Source: Cylindrotheca closterium
Lineage: Eukaryota > Bacillariophyta > Bacillariophyceae > Bacillariales > Bacillariaceae
Assembly (NCBI GenBank): GCA_933822405.4
Contig: CAKOGP040001847.1
Span: 1-64,000, forward strand
Direction: 5' to 3'
DNA: 64,000 bases
A program made the position numbers and the translations under genes. This document shows, in pieces, positions 30,756 to 42,251 of this stretch. The notes under the pieces were generated by a model. It was not told the origin of the DNA. It saw nothing but the letters and a program-made list of their open reading frames with translations, and did not search any database. Each line of letters starts with the position of its first letter. The first letter of the stretch is position 1.

Positions 30756-32596
30756 TCACAACTTCAAAGTTTGTTGAACTTTTCGCTTCTTCTTTGCGGG
30801 AGCTGCCTCTTTTGGTGGCGGTGTCTTCTTCTTTGTTGGGGATGGGGCTTTGGAACCACCGGCTTTGTATGCCGCGTATGCTTCTTTCATTCTATTCATG
30901 TTTTCCTTGCTTTCTAAGGCATGGTCAACGATCGGCAACGGGTAATCTTTGCCAATCTTCACTCCAGCAGTCTGCTGTACAGACGCTGGTGCTTTCCATG
31001 GTTCATAAATATACTTCGCCGGCATATTCTTGAGTGCTGGAACCCACTTCTTTATGTAGTGTCCATGCGGATCATTTTTCTTTTGGAAGGCAACGGGACT
31101 GTAGCATCGGAAGTACTGGTAAAAGAATCCTGAACAACTCAGCCACAGCCAATTGAAACCATTCAAGGCATAGTCTGCATCCAACAGCTGACCCTCAAAA
31201 TGTAAGGCTCCCCCTTCCCAACTTTGCCACAAGTCACCCCGAGTCAAGAAGCAGGCAACAGCATGACGACCGAGATGGTGAATCCATCCCTCCGTCTCTA
31301 ATTGTTTCATACAAGCGTCAATCCATGGATATCCCGTCTCACCATTCTTCCAGGCAGTCAAGAATCGCTCGTTTTCCGACCATGGAACTTCACGGCAGTA
31401 CTTGTTACCTTCCATCTTCCCCCAACTACCAGGATTGTCTTGGTTTGCCGAGTGGGCAATCAAATTGTTGAAGTCCCTCCAGAGCATTTGTCCATGCAAA
31501 CTCACTGGCGGTTTGGACTTGGGGGCGGACGCGGGTGCTTGGGCGACGGCATTGGAAATGGCATGCCAGACAGTTCGAGGACTTAAACAACCAACCGACA
31601 TGTATGGACTGATGGAAGTCGTCGATGGAGCCAACCTGGAAAGATGTCAAATACATTGAGCCAGTGAGTGAACTATTACTATACGGACAATAACGACTGA
31701 AGAGGAATCAACAAATAAGGGTCGACGTACGATGTACACGAGGTCTTTGGCTTTTCAAACCCTGCAACCCACGCTGCTTTCGCCATGCTCTTGGAAAGAC
31801 TCTCCTGTGCCTTGGATTCACCACCCCTCGTGATTGGTGTTAGATTCTTGCAATCCTTGGGACCCCATATGGGAGTGGCATCAGCCTTGGGCGTATCTCT
31901 AGGCCATGGGAGATCAGTGGCTCGCTTGGGAGGTAGCATTTTCCCTTTTGTCTCCTTTGCTTGTTCTTTGTCGATAATGGGCTTAAAGTCTTCCTTCGTT
32001 GGAGCATTCAAAGGCTTGGGCACCTTGCCCATTTTTCCAAAAATACCTTGAAACTTCCCCATGGTGGCAGGCACTTTGGCCAAACCACCACTCTTCTTCA
32101 CGTAATCCCCCAACGGAAAGATTGTTTCGGAACAAAATGACTCTACTTCAATGCCCTTCTCTTCGCACAGATTCATCACAGACTCGTCCCTAGCTTTGGC
32201 ATAGGGTTCTCCTGTCTCGTCGGCCTCAAAGGTCAAGTGAGTCACGTCCCAGTCCTCCCAAAGGGCTGGCAGTTCTTTTGTGGGGTCTCCTGATACGACG
32301 TACAAGCGAGAACCCACATCCTTCAAAGATTTATCAAGGTCGATCAAACATTCGACGAGGAAATTGGCTTTCAAAGCGGAACAATGCTTCAATTGATAAC
32401 AGTCTCCATCCATGACGTAGACAGGATACAGTCTTCCTTCGTCTGATTTCTTCGCAGTCTCCAATGCATGTAGAAGTGCGGGATTATCTTGTAGACGCAG
32501 GCCCTTTCGGAACCAGTGCATTGCCACATTTTTGGTATTCTTGGTATTCGCCATCATAGACAGAGCTGCCGAGGATAGGACAGCAGTAATGCGCAT
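30756..32596 (-). CDS. CPF1: Cryptochrome/(6-4) photolyase family protein (CPF1-like)
   Basis: Exons 31731-32596 and 30756-31635 (95-bp GTACGT...CCAG intron), 581 residues. The N-terminal antenna domain has AMHWFRKGLRLQDNPALL. The FAD domain has SVGCLSPRTVWH, GYPWIDACMKQL and WIHHLGRHAVACFLTRGDLW, including the two active-site His of (6-4) photolyases, and ends with DYPLPIVDHALES. The C-terminal tail is Lys/Pro-rich with KKKRKV, a textbook nuclear localisation pattern, so the protein should act in the nucleus. Diatom CPF1 proteins repair (6-4) photoproducts and can also repress clock-type transcription; which applies here is not visible. The gene symbol is by family analogy. Confidence 0.9.
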
Positions 32597-32837
32597 GCGA
32601 CGTGAAACGAAGAGATTTGTTTGGCACTATGCTTTGTTCATGGTGGTGACGAAAAGAAGGTTCTTTCGAGCTGATGGGTTTTGAATGATGGGGGTGATGA
32701 GGTGGTGGGTATCCAAGGTACTACGAAAGTGTTTTCAGTAGCAGAGGAAAAGAGTAATCTTCCAATTTTATTGCTACCTACGTACTATAATACAGTATAG
32801 CTAGTTTCTGTTTTCTCTTTATTTTTGATTTACTTGT

Positions 32838-34602
32838 TTAGCCTTCCATTTGTGGTTGCTTTCCCATTTGCTTTCCAGCGCGCATGACTTCATCCACCAG
32901 CAATAGTTGACTGGCCAAGACAGTGGACAAATACAGAGACTGTCTCTTGACTCGAACATTGTCCCAAACTCCTTCGTCTGCTGGCAAGATGGGTTCCCCC
33001 GTCTTGACGTCCAAACCGACCATCATATTTGACGATTCTCTTTCCTCTTGCAAATTGAAGATGGTATCCTGAACATCAAGTCCAGAGTTTTCAGCGAGAG
33101 TCTTGGGAAGGATCAAGAGGGCATCCGCAAAAGCTTGGATACCCAATTTGGACTTGCCCTTGACGGTAGGCAATACTTTTCGCATCAAATGCAACGAAGC
33201 GGCAATTTCAAAAGCCCCAGCACCTGGAATGACGGCCTTGTCTTCCAAGGCATTCTTCAAGGCTCGCAAACCATCCTTCACCGCATCCTTGGATTGGGCA
33301 ATGGCGTGATCGTTTGGTCCCTGCAAGAGAAGGGTACACGACTTGGCATTGGCGCATTCTTCCACAAAGGTGTACTTGTCCTCACCAAGAGTGACTTGGG
33401 AGACCTTGCCGGCATAGCCCAATTGGGATTCTTCCATATCTTGCAAGGAATGAATGGGAGATCCGCCACAGGCCAATGTCAAGCGTTCCATGTTTCTTCG
33501 CTTGGCGCGTCTCAAACATAGAATGCCTTCCTTGGCAAAAATATCCAGTGACAGCGGATCGACACCCTTTTGATTGATAATGACAAATGTCTGTTATGGT
33601 TGGAAAGGAAGAGAACAAGATACGAAAACAGCAAGTTTTTGGTGAGAACAATGAGTGCATGAAAGACACGACTCATAAAAACGCGTCTTCCACGGATAAT
33701 CAGCTAGTCTCTGACAAGTTTATATATTTACTCACCTCTCCCTTCTTGCACATGGCACGCTTGAATTCAATGACTTGTCGGCATCTATCATCAAGCCACT
33801 TGCGTTCACTCTCCACCAACTTTTCACGTTCTTCAGCGTTGGAATAAAAGAAGCCACTTTGCGTTTCCGTCTTTTCGTATTCCAGACTGACGTTGCAAGT
33901 CATAATCTTACAATTTTCCAAGACCTCTGGCATATCCGGATGGCGGGCGCCGTGATCCAAGACAATTCCATTGACAAATCTGGATTCCTTGGCTCTGGTC
34001 ATGGAAAGAACTTCCACCCGGTTCAGATCAATTGGCTCATCTGGACTTTCGTAAACACACTGAATACAGCTGACTAGAGCATCCGCCAAAGACACACTCA
34101 AATCGTATTCCAACTTGGTCGCCAAACTAGTCAAAGCTATGGATTGCAACAAATCCCGATCTTGAATCACATCTTCCTCGTTTTCGACCTTCACTTCGTT
34201 CAAAAATTTCAAGGCTTCTTCTCTCGCCATCTCAAAACCTTCCACCAAGATGCGAGGATGCAAACCTTCAGAAATGTGCTTGTCAGCTTGACGCATCAGT
34301 TCACCGCACAGGAGCACTGTGGAAGTGGTTCCATCTCCCGTGACATCATCTTGGGCCGTGGCCGTTCGGGCAATCAAGGCAGCAGTGGGATGTTGAATTT
34401 GCATTTCTTTGAGTAGAACCAAGCCGTCCTTTGTCAGTTTGAGTTGTCCGGCACCGCCCACCAAAAGTTTCAAAGTACCCCGAGGACCCAGATTAGATTT
34501 CAGCACGTTCATAAGACCAACTCCAGCAGCGACGTTGACGGCACGAGCCTGCGTCTTGGAGACAATTTCAGCATTGGGGCTGATATCTTTTAATTGGGAC
34601 AT
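32838..34602 (-). CDS. CCT6: T-complex protein 1 subunit zeta (chaperonin CCT6)
   Basis: Exons 33736-34602 and 32838-33590 (145-bp GTGAGT...ACAG intron, phase 0), 539 residues, the normal length. It has LGPRGT (38-43), the nucleotide motif GDGTT at 89-93, VIPGAGAFEIA in the C-terminal equatorial domain and the zeta-typical NVAAGVGLMNVLKSN. CCT6 is one of eight subunits of the cytosolic chaperonin that folds actin, tubulin and WD proteins. It is intact with no odd features. Confidence 0.95.
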
Positions 34603-35341
34603 GGCTAAATAGTTGTGAGGGTTGAAGCGTCGTGTTGTTTCTGGATGGTAGATCGATACAACAATGACAATACAAAAACAGATAGCAGTAGGTTCCCGCC
34701 AAGGACAGCCCTCGAAACTTTTTGCTTCCGGCTGGACGATGGACAGACGTCGGTGGTAACTATATTGATCAATCCGACTGGTCGGACGAAGGCAAGAACG
34801 AGGTGAAGGTTACCGGCACTTGTACCCTCAACCCTATCCCTTTATCCTTGCTTGTATCACAGTACAGTAATGCTAATCATCGTCACCATCATCATCTCTA
34901 CGTCGCAAAGTCTGGCAATAGGGGTATTTCCAAGATTTGCAAGCATACGGTTTTATTATTGTTGGAGTTTCATTGGTTTGAGTTTGACAACCGCACATCA
35001 AATAGCTATCGCGGTGATTGAATGATTCATTCGTTCCATGCTGGCGTGTTCAGCACTCATCAATCTTCTTCCTGATGATAACACTTTTGGTTTGCCTCTA
35101 GTAGAACTAGCGCCAGATATTGAAGAAGACATGCAACACTTACTAATTGATACTGGACAAGAGGTTGATTCACTGGTCGCTGAGTAAACTTCGGTCGGGA
35201 TTCTTTATCTTCGACGACTCCTCTCTCATTTGATCAAACTTTGTGGACACATTTATCAGACACAAGCACAGTCAATGTCCATTCGCCTCCATGCATTCAC
35301 ACCAATCTTCGTTTCTTCGATTTAGGAAGACTTGGATAATT
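34603..35341. other. Intergenic, no gene seen
   Basis: CCT6 promoter side and the 3' flank of a broken LRR gene. No supported coding or RNA feature. Confidence 0.6.
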
Positions 35342-36410
35342 TTATTCCTCAACTTTTCCACAGTGCTCAAAGATATTGGCGTGATCCCGTAGCAGGGAGA
35401 ACACAACTGCAGCCCTTGGAATCTTATCAGATGACTTTTTTGCCCTTGCCACCAAGTCGATAAGTTCCTCCACCAAAGTATTTGATGGAGGAGGCACGGT
35501 GAAAGATCAAAGGCCACAGGCCACATGAGATACATTGGTTTGCCGACTCCACTTCGATGCCGTATCGACCCCGTCGGTTGACATTCAATGTATGATATAT
35601 GATACAACAACCTCGCCTCAGCAGCTATCCTGTGGTCTCCTATTGAGAACTGTTCGAGGCTTTTGGTGTCATTCATGGTTCTCAAAAGCTGCCGAAGCAT
35701 TAGGGTTCCCTTCCTTCTTTTAGCCGATGATATCTGACCAAGAAACGGATTCCTTATCAAGTTCAAACTTCTAAAAGTCCTCATCAGTCGTATCTTTTTG
35801 GCAAACTTCGTTATTGAATCGTAACTGATATGATTGTGGCGCAAATCCAACTCTTGAATCTTGGAGTCCTCCATGCACAAAATAGATTCCAATGGGAAGA
35901 GATCACAAATCTGGTTGTTCTTGAGCGACAAAATGCTCAAGTTTGGGAATGCACTGCACAATCCTCCCAGGTCATTGCTGGAAAGATTGACTCTGAACAA
36001 CATCAGTCGTTGCAAGCTTCTACTCTCAAATACTTTCCCTCCAGTAGTTTTGCTGAAAGCGGGCAAGTGGTGCGCACCGTGGCTTCCGCCAGCACTTCTT
36101 GCACCGTCCAGCACTCCTGGTTGATTGTCAGGAAAAGACAAGACAAGTTTCTGCATTCCATCATCTGCCAAAATTCAATTTCTAGGTGCTTCTGTCGTTC
36201 TCATTGCGGCAATGAGAATGGCAAAAAACGATGGGGAACTGGGTTGAGACTCCCCTATAGACAATTCAATAGAGTTCCATATTCTGGGATCACTTTGCAA
36301 GAGGTTGAGCACGTTTAGCATACCATCACTCAAATAAGTTATTTTCCCAACAATGTGAAGCTGCAGTCATAATCTTCATGGATGGTGGCGATGTCAGTCG
36401 ACTCACTCAT
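35342..36410 (-). pseudogene. Leucine-rich-repeat protein gene with three lesions
   Basis: ATG 36410 opens MSESTDIATIHEDYDCSF. A frameshift near 36340 is followed by a readable stretch (SDGMLNVLNLLQSDPRIW, AILIAAMRTTEAPRN) up to a TGA at about 36180. The same frame then gives the LRR core (LQRLMLFRVNLSS, FPNLSILSLKNNQI, IQELDLRHNHISY, FRSLNLIRNPF). Near 35505 a second frameshift is needed to read the tail TVPPPSNTLVEELIDLVARA and AAVVFSLLRDHANIFEHCGK to the stop at 35342. With two frameshifts and one stop this looks like a recently broken member of the large diatom LRR family. The piece 35272-36171 remains open on its own. Confidence 0.65.
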
Positions 36411-37116
36411 CGTGAAAAGTGATTTTTCAGGAACTGTGCGCCAGCAGTACTCGAAAGATAAATGAATGGATCACCTAACCGATTCATTCATGACTCCGTA
36501 AGTTTCCTCCGTCCATGGGAGAAAGTCGTCTCTCATATTATATATACGAAGGTTCAGTTGTTTCCCACAAAAAATAATAATAGTGTCATAAATGACAACA
36601 GGAACGGAACTGCGGTGAAGTACAAACGTCGGTGGAAATGTGACCAATCCGACCGATTTCCAATTGTACTGTTATTATCGGTAGCAGTACGAGCCCTCCC
36701 ATGCGGTACCGGTACCGGTAAATGGACCCACAGAACGGCGAGAAGGCTCTTGCAATAAGCATCAACAGGTTCGTGGGAACAACAAAAGAGTACTGGTACG
36801 TGTACTCTTGGTGGGAACATGCGAATGAGAGGCCGCTACAACGACCTGTTGGGAATGAAAGTTGCGAACCCCTCTCTTCACTAGGTACCAGGTAGAGAAG
36901 GATGATACGAAGCAAATTATGCCGTGGGAGCACCATCTCACTGGAAAAAGAAAAAATCGGCTTCGGGACGGACACACAACACAGAACAAAGGAACGCAGA
37001 ACACCAAAATCAAATAATCCACACCAACTTCTTGTTAAGCCCGATGATAAAACGGTATGGACGCACCAGCATGCGAAATGAACTTTCACATCCTGGCTGC
37101 CCACAAATAATGTATC
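36411..37116. other. Intergenic with GGTACC repeats
   Basis: Contains GGTACCGGTACCGGTA at about 36705-36720 and AT-rich stretches. No gene was recognised. From 37080 on it contains the first copy of a tandem duplication described with the next gene. Confidence 0.6.
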
Positions 37117-37198
37117 ATGACTTCTTACCAAAGTGTTCCCGAACTTTCATCTCCTGCCCACAATTTATTCATCATGACTTCTCACATCAATGTTATCT
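37080..37198 (+). repeat. Imperfect 60-bp tandem duplication over a start codon
   Basis: GAACTTTCA...GCCCACAA...ATCATGACTTCT occurs from 37080 and again from 37141. Each copy carries an ATG in the same frame (37117 and 37174), so the start site of the following gene has been duplicated. Confidence 0.75.
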
Positions 37199-37800
37199 AC
37201 CAAAACAACGCCACTGTCGCCCTCTTGAGGGATCAAGATGCTTCCCATGCTATTGTGGCATCTTCTGAGGCACTACGGTGCTTAAGAAGGTGCGCCTCTA
37301 CATTACATGACGTCCCCGCTAACAAGAGCTGCACTGATTCCCTACTAGACCAGTGCATGGCTCGTTCCGTGACCGATCAAAGCCAGGCGGAATCTGGCAA
37401 GCCTTTCATCTTTGATCGCGGCATCCAGATCCCTCTGACAACAACAGATACTGCAGCAATTTCTGCAATTCTAATCTTCAACTCCGCTCTTTCGCACCAG
37501 CTTTGGGCTGCGCAAAACCCAGCCGATGCGCCTGGATATCTTACCAAGGCGAGACAATTGTACGAACTGGCCTATCGAATGGACGATGTGGAACACAACG
37601 TAATGTTCCAAATTGCTATCATGAACAATATGGTAGTGATCGAACGAAGCTTCGGCAATAACGCAGAATCCGAGAGAGATTTTGGTCACTTGCTGTCGAT
37701 GTGGATGCTTCTACTTGATCTAGGTTATGGCTCCCGAATACATTCTATGAGGGGTTTCCTCGTTAACGGGCGATGGAGCGAGAATGCCGCTGTCGCATAA
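37117..37800 (+). CDS. TPR-like hypothetical protein
   Basis: 227 residues from ATG 37117, or 208 from the duplicated ATG 37174. Helical pairs such as AISAILIFNSALSHQLWAAQ, AGYLTKARQLYELAY and FQIAIMNNMVVIERSFG look like tetratricopeptide-type repeats. The segment IQIPLTTTDTAAISAILIFN resembles a large diatom family of short helical-repeat proteins. No catalytic residues. Binding of other proteins is the only reasonable guess. Confidence 0.6.
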   Translation: MTSYQSVPELSSPAHNLFIMTSHINVIYQNNATVALLRDQDASHAIVASSEALRCLRRCASTLHDVPANKSCTDSLLDQCMARSVTDQSQAESGKPFIFDRGIQIPLTTTDTAAISAILIFNSALSHQLWAAQNPADAPGYLTKARQLYELAYRMDDVEHNVMFQIAIMNNMVVIERSFGNNAESERDFGHLLSMWMLLLDLGYGSRIHSMRGFLVNGRWSENAAVA

Positions 37801-38350
37801 TCAACGTTTGCTGGGACCACTATTGAGCCGCTATTAATAAATAGATCTGTACAAAGCCAGACGCTACATGCTACGAGTTCTTCCTATTCTTGTAAATCAT
37901 AGTACTACTGTAGCTGAAGCGAAAGATAGGAAACCTGCAGGATGATTCTAAATGTATATATATGTTGCATGCGAAGGCGCATTAGCATGAACACTACAAG
38001 TCTATCAATAGACATGTTCTGAATCGATCCCGTTGTCTCTGACGAGAAACTTCGTCACTAGCAACTTGAATGGAAGAGAATCGGACTTCATGCAAGAAGT
38101 TTTAATTGTGAGACGGTGGATGGAAATTGGATCGAATTTGAAAATGTAGCGTGCTAATATATAATATATAGTTAGGCATTGCAAGAAAGGTTGCAGTAGC
38201 ATTCATGGCCTTTCCATTCCTAGTCAGGTTTGACAATACTTGAAAATTCCGCAATGGAGTGGAGTCTGAATGGAATATAAGTGTGCTGATATTCGGGCTG
38301 AGATATCAAAGATGATTGATTGATTCATCAACAGAAACAAGTAACCAAGT
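37801..38350. other. Convergent 3' spacer, nothing recognised
   Basis: AT-rich stretch with TATATA runs near 37956 and 38157 between two convergent genes. Confidence 0.6.
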
Positions 38351-39199
38351 TTATGGCTCGGTGACATCTCCCTTTGAACGGTAGGTATCAGCGACATCCT
38401 TGTCAACATTCTTCAAGATGAATTCCATGGTTTCTTCAAAGTTGGGAATATTTCTCATCTCAAACTTGGCTCCATCTCGCAAGAAGGCGACCATGTCACC
38501 ATCTCCGAACAATCTCTTGACTGTTCTGATTTCGACAATGTCGGGGTAAACAATTTCGGCCATGTCCTTTCCTCCGATTCCAGAAGTCACACGGATACGA
38601 CGGGAAGTGATTCTGTATCGAACCCAAGCTTGGCGGGCCCATGCGGCAGCAGCAGGAATGATTCCAACCACAGTAAGGATAGAGATGGTGGGGACAATAG
38701 TCTCAGTGATGGCAGGAGGACCTTCGTAGAATTCTTCTTCAGGAGCAAGTGAGACAGCAGCCTTGGTTGCCTTGGGAGCTGTAGATCCACCCTTTCTCTT
38801 TCCGCGCTTGGCCTGTCGTAAACAGAAAACAAAGAATACATTAGACAACGAAATAGAATGAAATTGGAGGCTTTGAATGGACCGTTTTCGTCATTCATTA
38901 CTTCGTCTTTCCGGATGGTCATGATCCTAACAACGCACCTTGGCGGCTCCTCGTCCCAACAATTCAGCGACTTCCAATCCAATTTCAGTGGCCTCTTCTT
39001 CTTCTTCTTCTCCTTTTGCTGGTTCTTCTGGTGGAACAAAGACTGCACCTTCAGCTGACTTCGGCTCCTCGGCAAAAAGGGCACTGGTCATAGTTGGTCG
39101 AACGACGACAGAAGAAGCAGGTGGGGCAAACGCTTGGGCATCTTGCGAGGCAAGAGCGAGAGCGGCGACGGCACCGAGGACGGTAATTTTCTTGGGCAT
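38351..39199 (-). CDS. Plastid-targeted membrane protein with PH-like domain
   Basis: Exons 38939-39199 and 38351-38812 (126-bp intron, phase 0), 240 residues. The leader MPKKITVLGAVAALALAS ends in DAQAFAPPASS, a classic diatom signal-peptide cut (A-QAF-APP) followed by a Ser/Val-rich transit region, so plastid import is well supported. An acidic Glu-rich linker follows. In exon 2 a hydrophobic segment (IVPTISILTVVGIIPAAAAW) precedes YRITSRRIRV, DIVEIRTVKRLFG and a final helix, the layout of bacterial PH (bPH/YdbS-like) domains. It is probably a thylakoid or inner-envelope protein of unknown role. Confidence 0.75.
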
Positions 39200-39417
39200 G
39201 ATGATGTATGTGAGTAGTAGTAGCAGTTGTTGTTGTTGTTGTGAAGGTGATGTATGAGTTGCAAGTCGACGACTAATTGTGACCGGCAATGGAAAAAAGG
39301 AGAACGCAAGTGTGTTGCAAGGATGGATGACGATGTGGTAAAAAGCTGGTGTCAGGACAGTCGTGTGAGTCAGAGAGATACCCCGATCGTAGCCTTTCTA
39401 CTACGGTCTACGCACAT

Positions 39418-40095
39418 ATGAACACGTCATTCCGTTTTCATAATAGAGCGGCTGTGCTAAATATTTTCCGCCAACTCATCAGCGGGATGACTAACAACAC
39501 TGATGATGTGAAAGATGTGAGAACACTACACACCAACATCCAACGTACACGTCGGACCATGTTGATACCCCAAATTTCTTCAGCGCTCTACGCTGGGATG
39601 GTCCTGATATCGCCCGATGTTCCTTCGTTCACACAATCATCATATCGTCCACAACCAACCGCCATGATCACAGCGGCGCCACCACCACCAACAACGCCCA
39701 GTACATTTTTGGTTCCGTCACCTTCTTCCAACGCCGCGAGGTTGCTAGTAGAACCAAAGAGTGGATCCTTTGCCAGAATGGCCAATCCTCAAAGCAGCAG
39801 CAGTTTTCAAAACAATTTTGCTCTGCAACAGTTGTTCCAACAACGAGCCTTACAAGACGCCCGGTTGGAACAATGTCAAGAAACACAAGAAGAGGATTTT
39901 GAACAATGCTTCTTTTATGGAACCGGTGGTATTGATCGTATGGATGGAATGGGACTGATAGGAGGAGGAGTTGGACGTGGACGAGGATTGGTAGGTGCAA
40001 GATATCCATCGAATGCGGGAATTGCCTCGAACCAAGATGGTACCAACAGCATGATGCTGCCATCATCCAAAAAGACGACAGTCCCCACATGGTAG
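39418..40095 (+). CDS. Hypothetical protein
   Basis: 225 residues from ATG 39418 (the open frame extends upstream only to a GTG). It has Pro/Thr- and Ser-rich segments, a Gln-rich stretch (LQQLFQQRALQDARLEQCQE), an acidic/aromatic QEEDFEQCFFYGTG segment and a Gly/Arg patch. No domain was recognised. It starts only 220 bp from the divergent plastid gene, so part of it could be non-coding. Codon use looks gene-like from 39600 on. Confidence 0.4.
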   Translation: MNTSFRFHNRAAVLNIFRQLISGMTNNTDDVKDVRTLHTNIQRTRRTMLIPQISSALYAGMVLISPDVPSFTQSSYRPQPTAMITAAPPPPTTPSTFLVPSPSSNAARLLVEPKSGSFARMANPQSSSSFQNNFALQQLFQQRALQDARLEQCQETQEEDFEQCFFYGTGGIDRMDGMGLIGGGVGRGRGLVGARYPSNAGIASNQDGTNSMMLPSSKKTTVPTW

Positions 40096-40628
40096 AAGGC
40101 AAAACGACAGCGCATAAAGATCAGTGTTACTCTCCTGCCGAAAACAAGAAATCTTGATCATTGGACGAACGAAAGAAATGCAAGATATGCACATGATCAT
40201 GTCTTTTCAAGGTGGTGATGTCTCTCCGCTCATTTGCCTACCGGCACAGAAGAAGTGAAAGCTACATATATATTTATATACTACCACTGCAACGTTTTGC
40301 TCACAGCCTCCATACGACCATTCCTGCGTACTGTATCACTGAGCAAACTAACTTGACCATTCATTGAGCCACTCGCACGCTTTACGCAGTTTAGAAAGCA
40401 ATCTTACACATGCTGAGATTTTAAAGGCTAGCATATCTAACTACTTTCGACATGCTTGTAACTGACAATGTAATATTCGCTCGCTGTATCATTCATTCAT
40501 TGAATCATTCATTCGCTCATTCGACGTGTAGATTGAAAAGGATCATAGACCTTATTGTTACTACTGCCAAAGAACATAACCTTCAAGCCTATCATCGACG
40601 CCTTTACGAAATCCCATGGTTTCGAATT
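40096..40628. other. Convergent 3' spacer
   Basis: Contains TTCATTCATTGAATCATTC-type tetranucleotide runs at about 40490-40520. No gene recognised. Confidence 0.6.
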
Positions 40629-41654
40629 TTAAACGACGCGAATGTGTGTGACATGACGTCGGTGTGCTTGCAGTCGTTGTCGCAATCGATCCGGTAGATT
40701 CATGGCATCCTCGAAGCTGAAGTCCACAATGTTCCCATCGTTCTTGTCCAGACCAATCAACAAATGGTCCGGATAATAATATCGTTCCTTCATGCAGACC
40801 AAAAGTGCATTGGTCCACCAAAAGAGTGCCGAACAAAAGGTCCCCATTAATATGGTGGAGGTGGATATTTTGGCTTGGGAAAAGTATTCGACATAAATTA
40901 AGGACAATTCAATGGTCGTTCCCATGATCAATAAGAGTCTGCCACATTTTTCGAGGGATCCTTCCGTGTTGGCAGGCGTTGTGGTTGTTGATTCCTCTTC
41001 TTGTTGTTGTTGTTGTTGTTGTTGCTGCTCTAGTTCTGGTTCATCTTCGGCAGTCTTTTTCTTATCGTGCGATTCGCTGTCGCTGTTTGGAATGATCTTG
41101 TACAGTCCATAAGTTGACAACCAAAACAAATGCAATGATCCAACGAAGCAATATTGAGACGCCCGTTGTTGTTTTCGTAAACTTCTCATGAGCTTGTGGG
41201 TCTTGAGCTCTTCGGCGCCAAACAACAAGATGGAACCAATGAGGAATAATACTTGGAGGGTGTATTCCGCTCGAACTTCCAAATGATCTTCCAGTAATTT
41301 TTGCCACCAAGGATGTTTGCGCTTGTTATGATGATGATGATGTTGTCTTGATGTTGTCAAAGCAGAGGGTGTGACAGAAAGTGTCAAAATGGACATGAGA
41401 ATGTACAAAAAGGCAGCCAGTGCTGCAATGGGTGTGGCATTCTCCGTCAAGGAATCATTCAATTCATCATCCTCTTCATCATTGACATTGCTCCAATAAG
41501 AGACTAAATCCATCAAACCGGCAATCGCATATAACGAAGTTCCTAATCCAAACAAGAAGGCTCGTTTCGAAATGGGGCGCGGTCGTTTGGCTTTGCTACT
41601 ATTCTTGTTCCCAGCACCACTTGGTGTCAATCCCAATAATGAGTACTGTGGCAT
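40629..41654 (-). CDS. Six-pass membrane protein, unknown
   Basis: 341 residues, single exon. Six hydrophobic segments: FGLGTSLYAIAGLMDLVSYW, IAALAAFLYILMSILTL, YTLQVLFLIGSILLFGAEEL, YCFVGSLHLFWLSTYGLYKI, LLLIMGTTIELSLIYVEYF and TILMGTFCSALFWWTNALLV. Loops carry a His run, a 9-10 residue Gln run and acidic stretches. Ends in a charged tail. No family was recognised and no catalytic motif seen. Confidence 0.7.
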   Translation of the reverse strand: MPQYSLLGLTPSGAGNKNSSKAKRPRPISKRAFLFGLGTSLYAIAGLMDLVSYWSNVNDEEDDELNDSLTENATPIAALAAFLYILMSILTLSVTPSALTTSRQHHHHHNKRKHPWWQKLLEDHLEVRAEYTLQVLFLIGSILLFGAEELKTHKLMRSLRKQQRASQYCFVGSLHLFWLSTYGLYKIIPNSDSESHDKKKTAEDEPELEQQQQQQQQQEEESTTTTPANTEGSLEKCGRLLLIMGTTIELSLIYVEYFSQAKISTSTILMGTFCSALFWWTNALLVCMKERYYYPDHLLIGLDKNDGNIVDFSFEDAMNLPDRLRQRLQAHRRHVTHIRVV

Positions 41655-42251
41655 GATATGTTATAGGACTATATAGTATATTGTGTTGATTATGAGACAA
41701 TTGGTTTGTATTGCACACTTGTGTTTGTTTGTGTATAAGGTTGTCAAGAGCAATACGGTAATAGGTTTGGCATCTATCGATCGATTGTTGATCGTGATGA
41801 TGAGATATTAAATATTAATATCAATGCAGTAGCATTGAATATGACTGCGGTGATGACTCGACTGAACGGAACCGAATCCTGATTGCTCATCGACTGATCC
41901 GACTGTCATGCAACATCAAAATTTTCAAACTGCCGAGCACGTGCCTCCGATTCCAATGAGAAAGTCGGTCAACCCCAAATTTTCTTCACGATCACACTCT
42001 ATCGGAATAAGAAAATAAAACAAAACAACAACTTTACCAAGAACTTACGCTACACTTGCAAATCGTTTTTTACTTTCTCAACGATTCTTCCTCAGCAACA
42101 AAAACAGGAACAACAACAGCAAGAAGCGGAAATTGAAAGGTACAATATAGAATAGCCTACAGTATCGATCAGCAAAGTATCCTTCAGATATACAGTAGTA
42201 CTATCATATACTCAGCACGACAACAAATAACCAATCAATCAATCAATCATC
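41655..42251. promoter_or_regulatory. Divergent promoter region
   Basis: 600 bp between the starts of the six-pass protein and the acidic membrane protein A. It ends in a CAAT/AATC run (42232-42249) immediately before the ATG. No defined motif. Confidence 0.5.

Noticed and set aside
36705..36720. GGTACC repeat as a regulatory array
   Set aside because: Only two and a half copies; short palindromic runs like this occur elsewhere in the window by chance.
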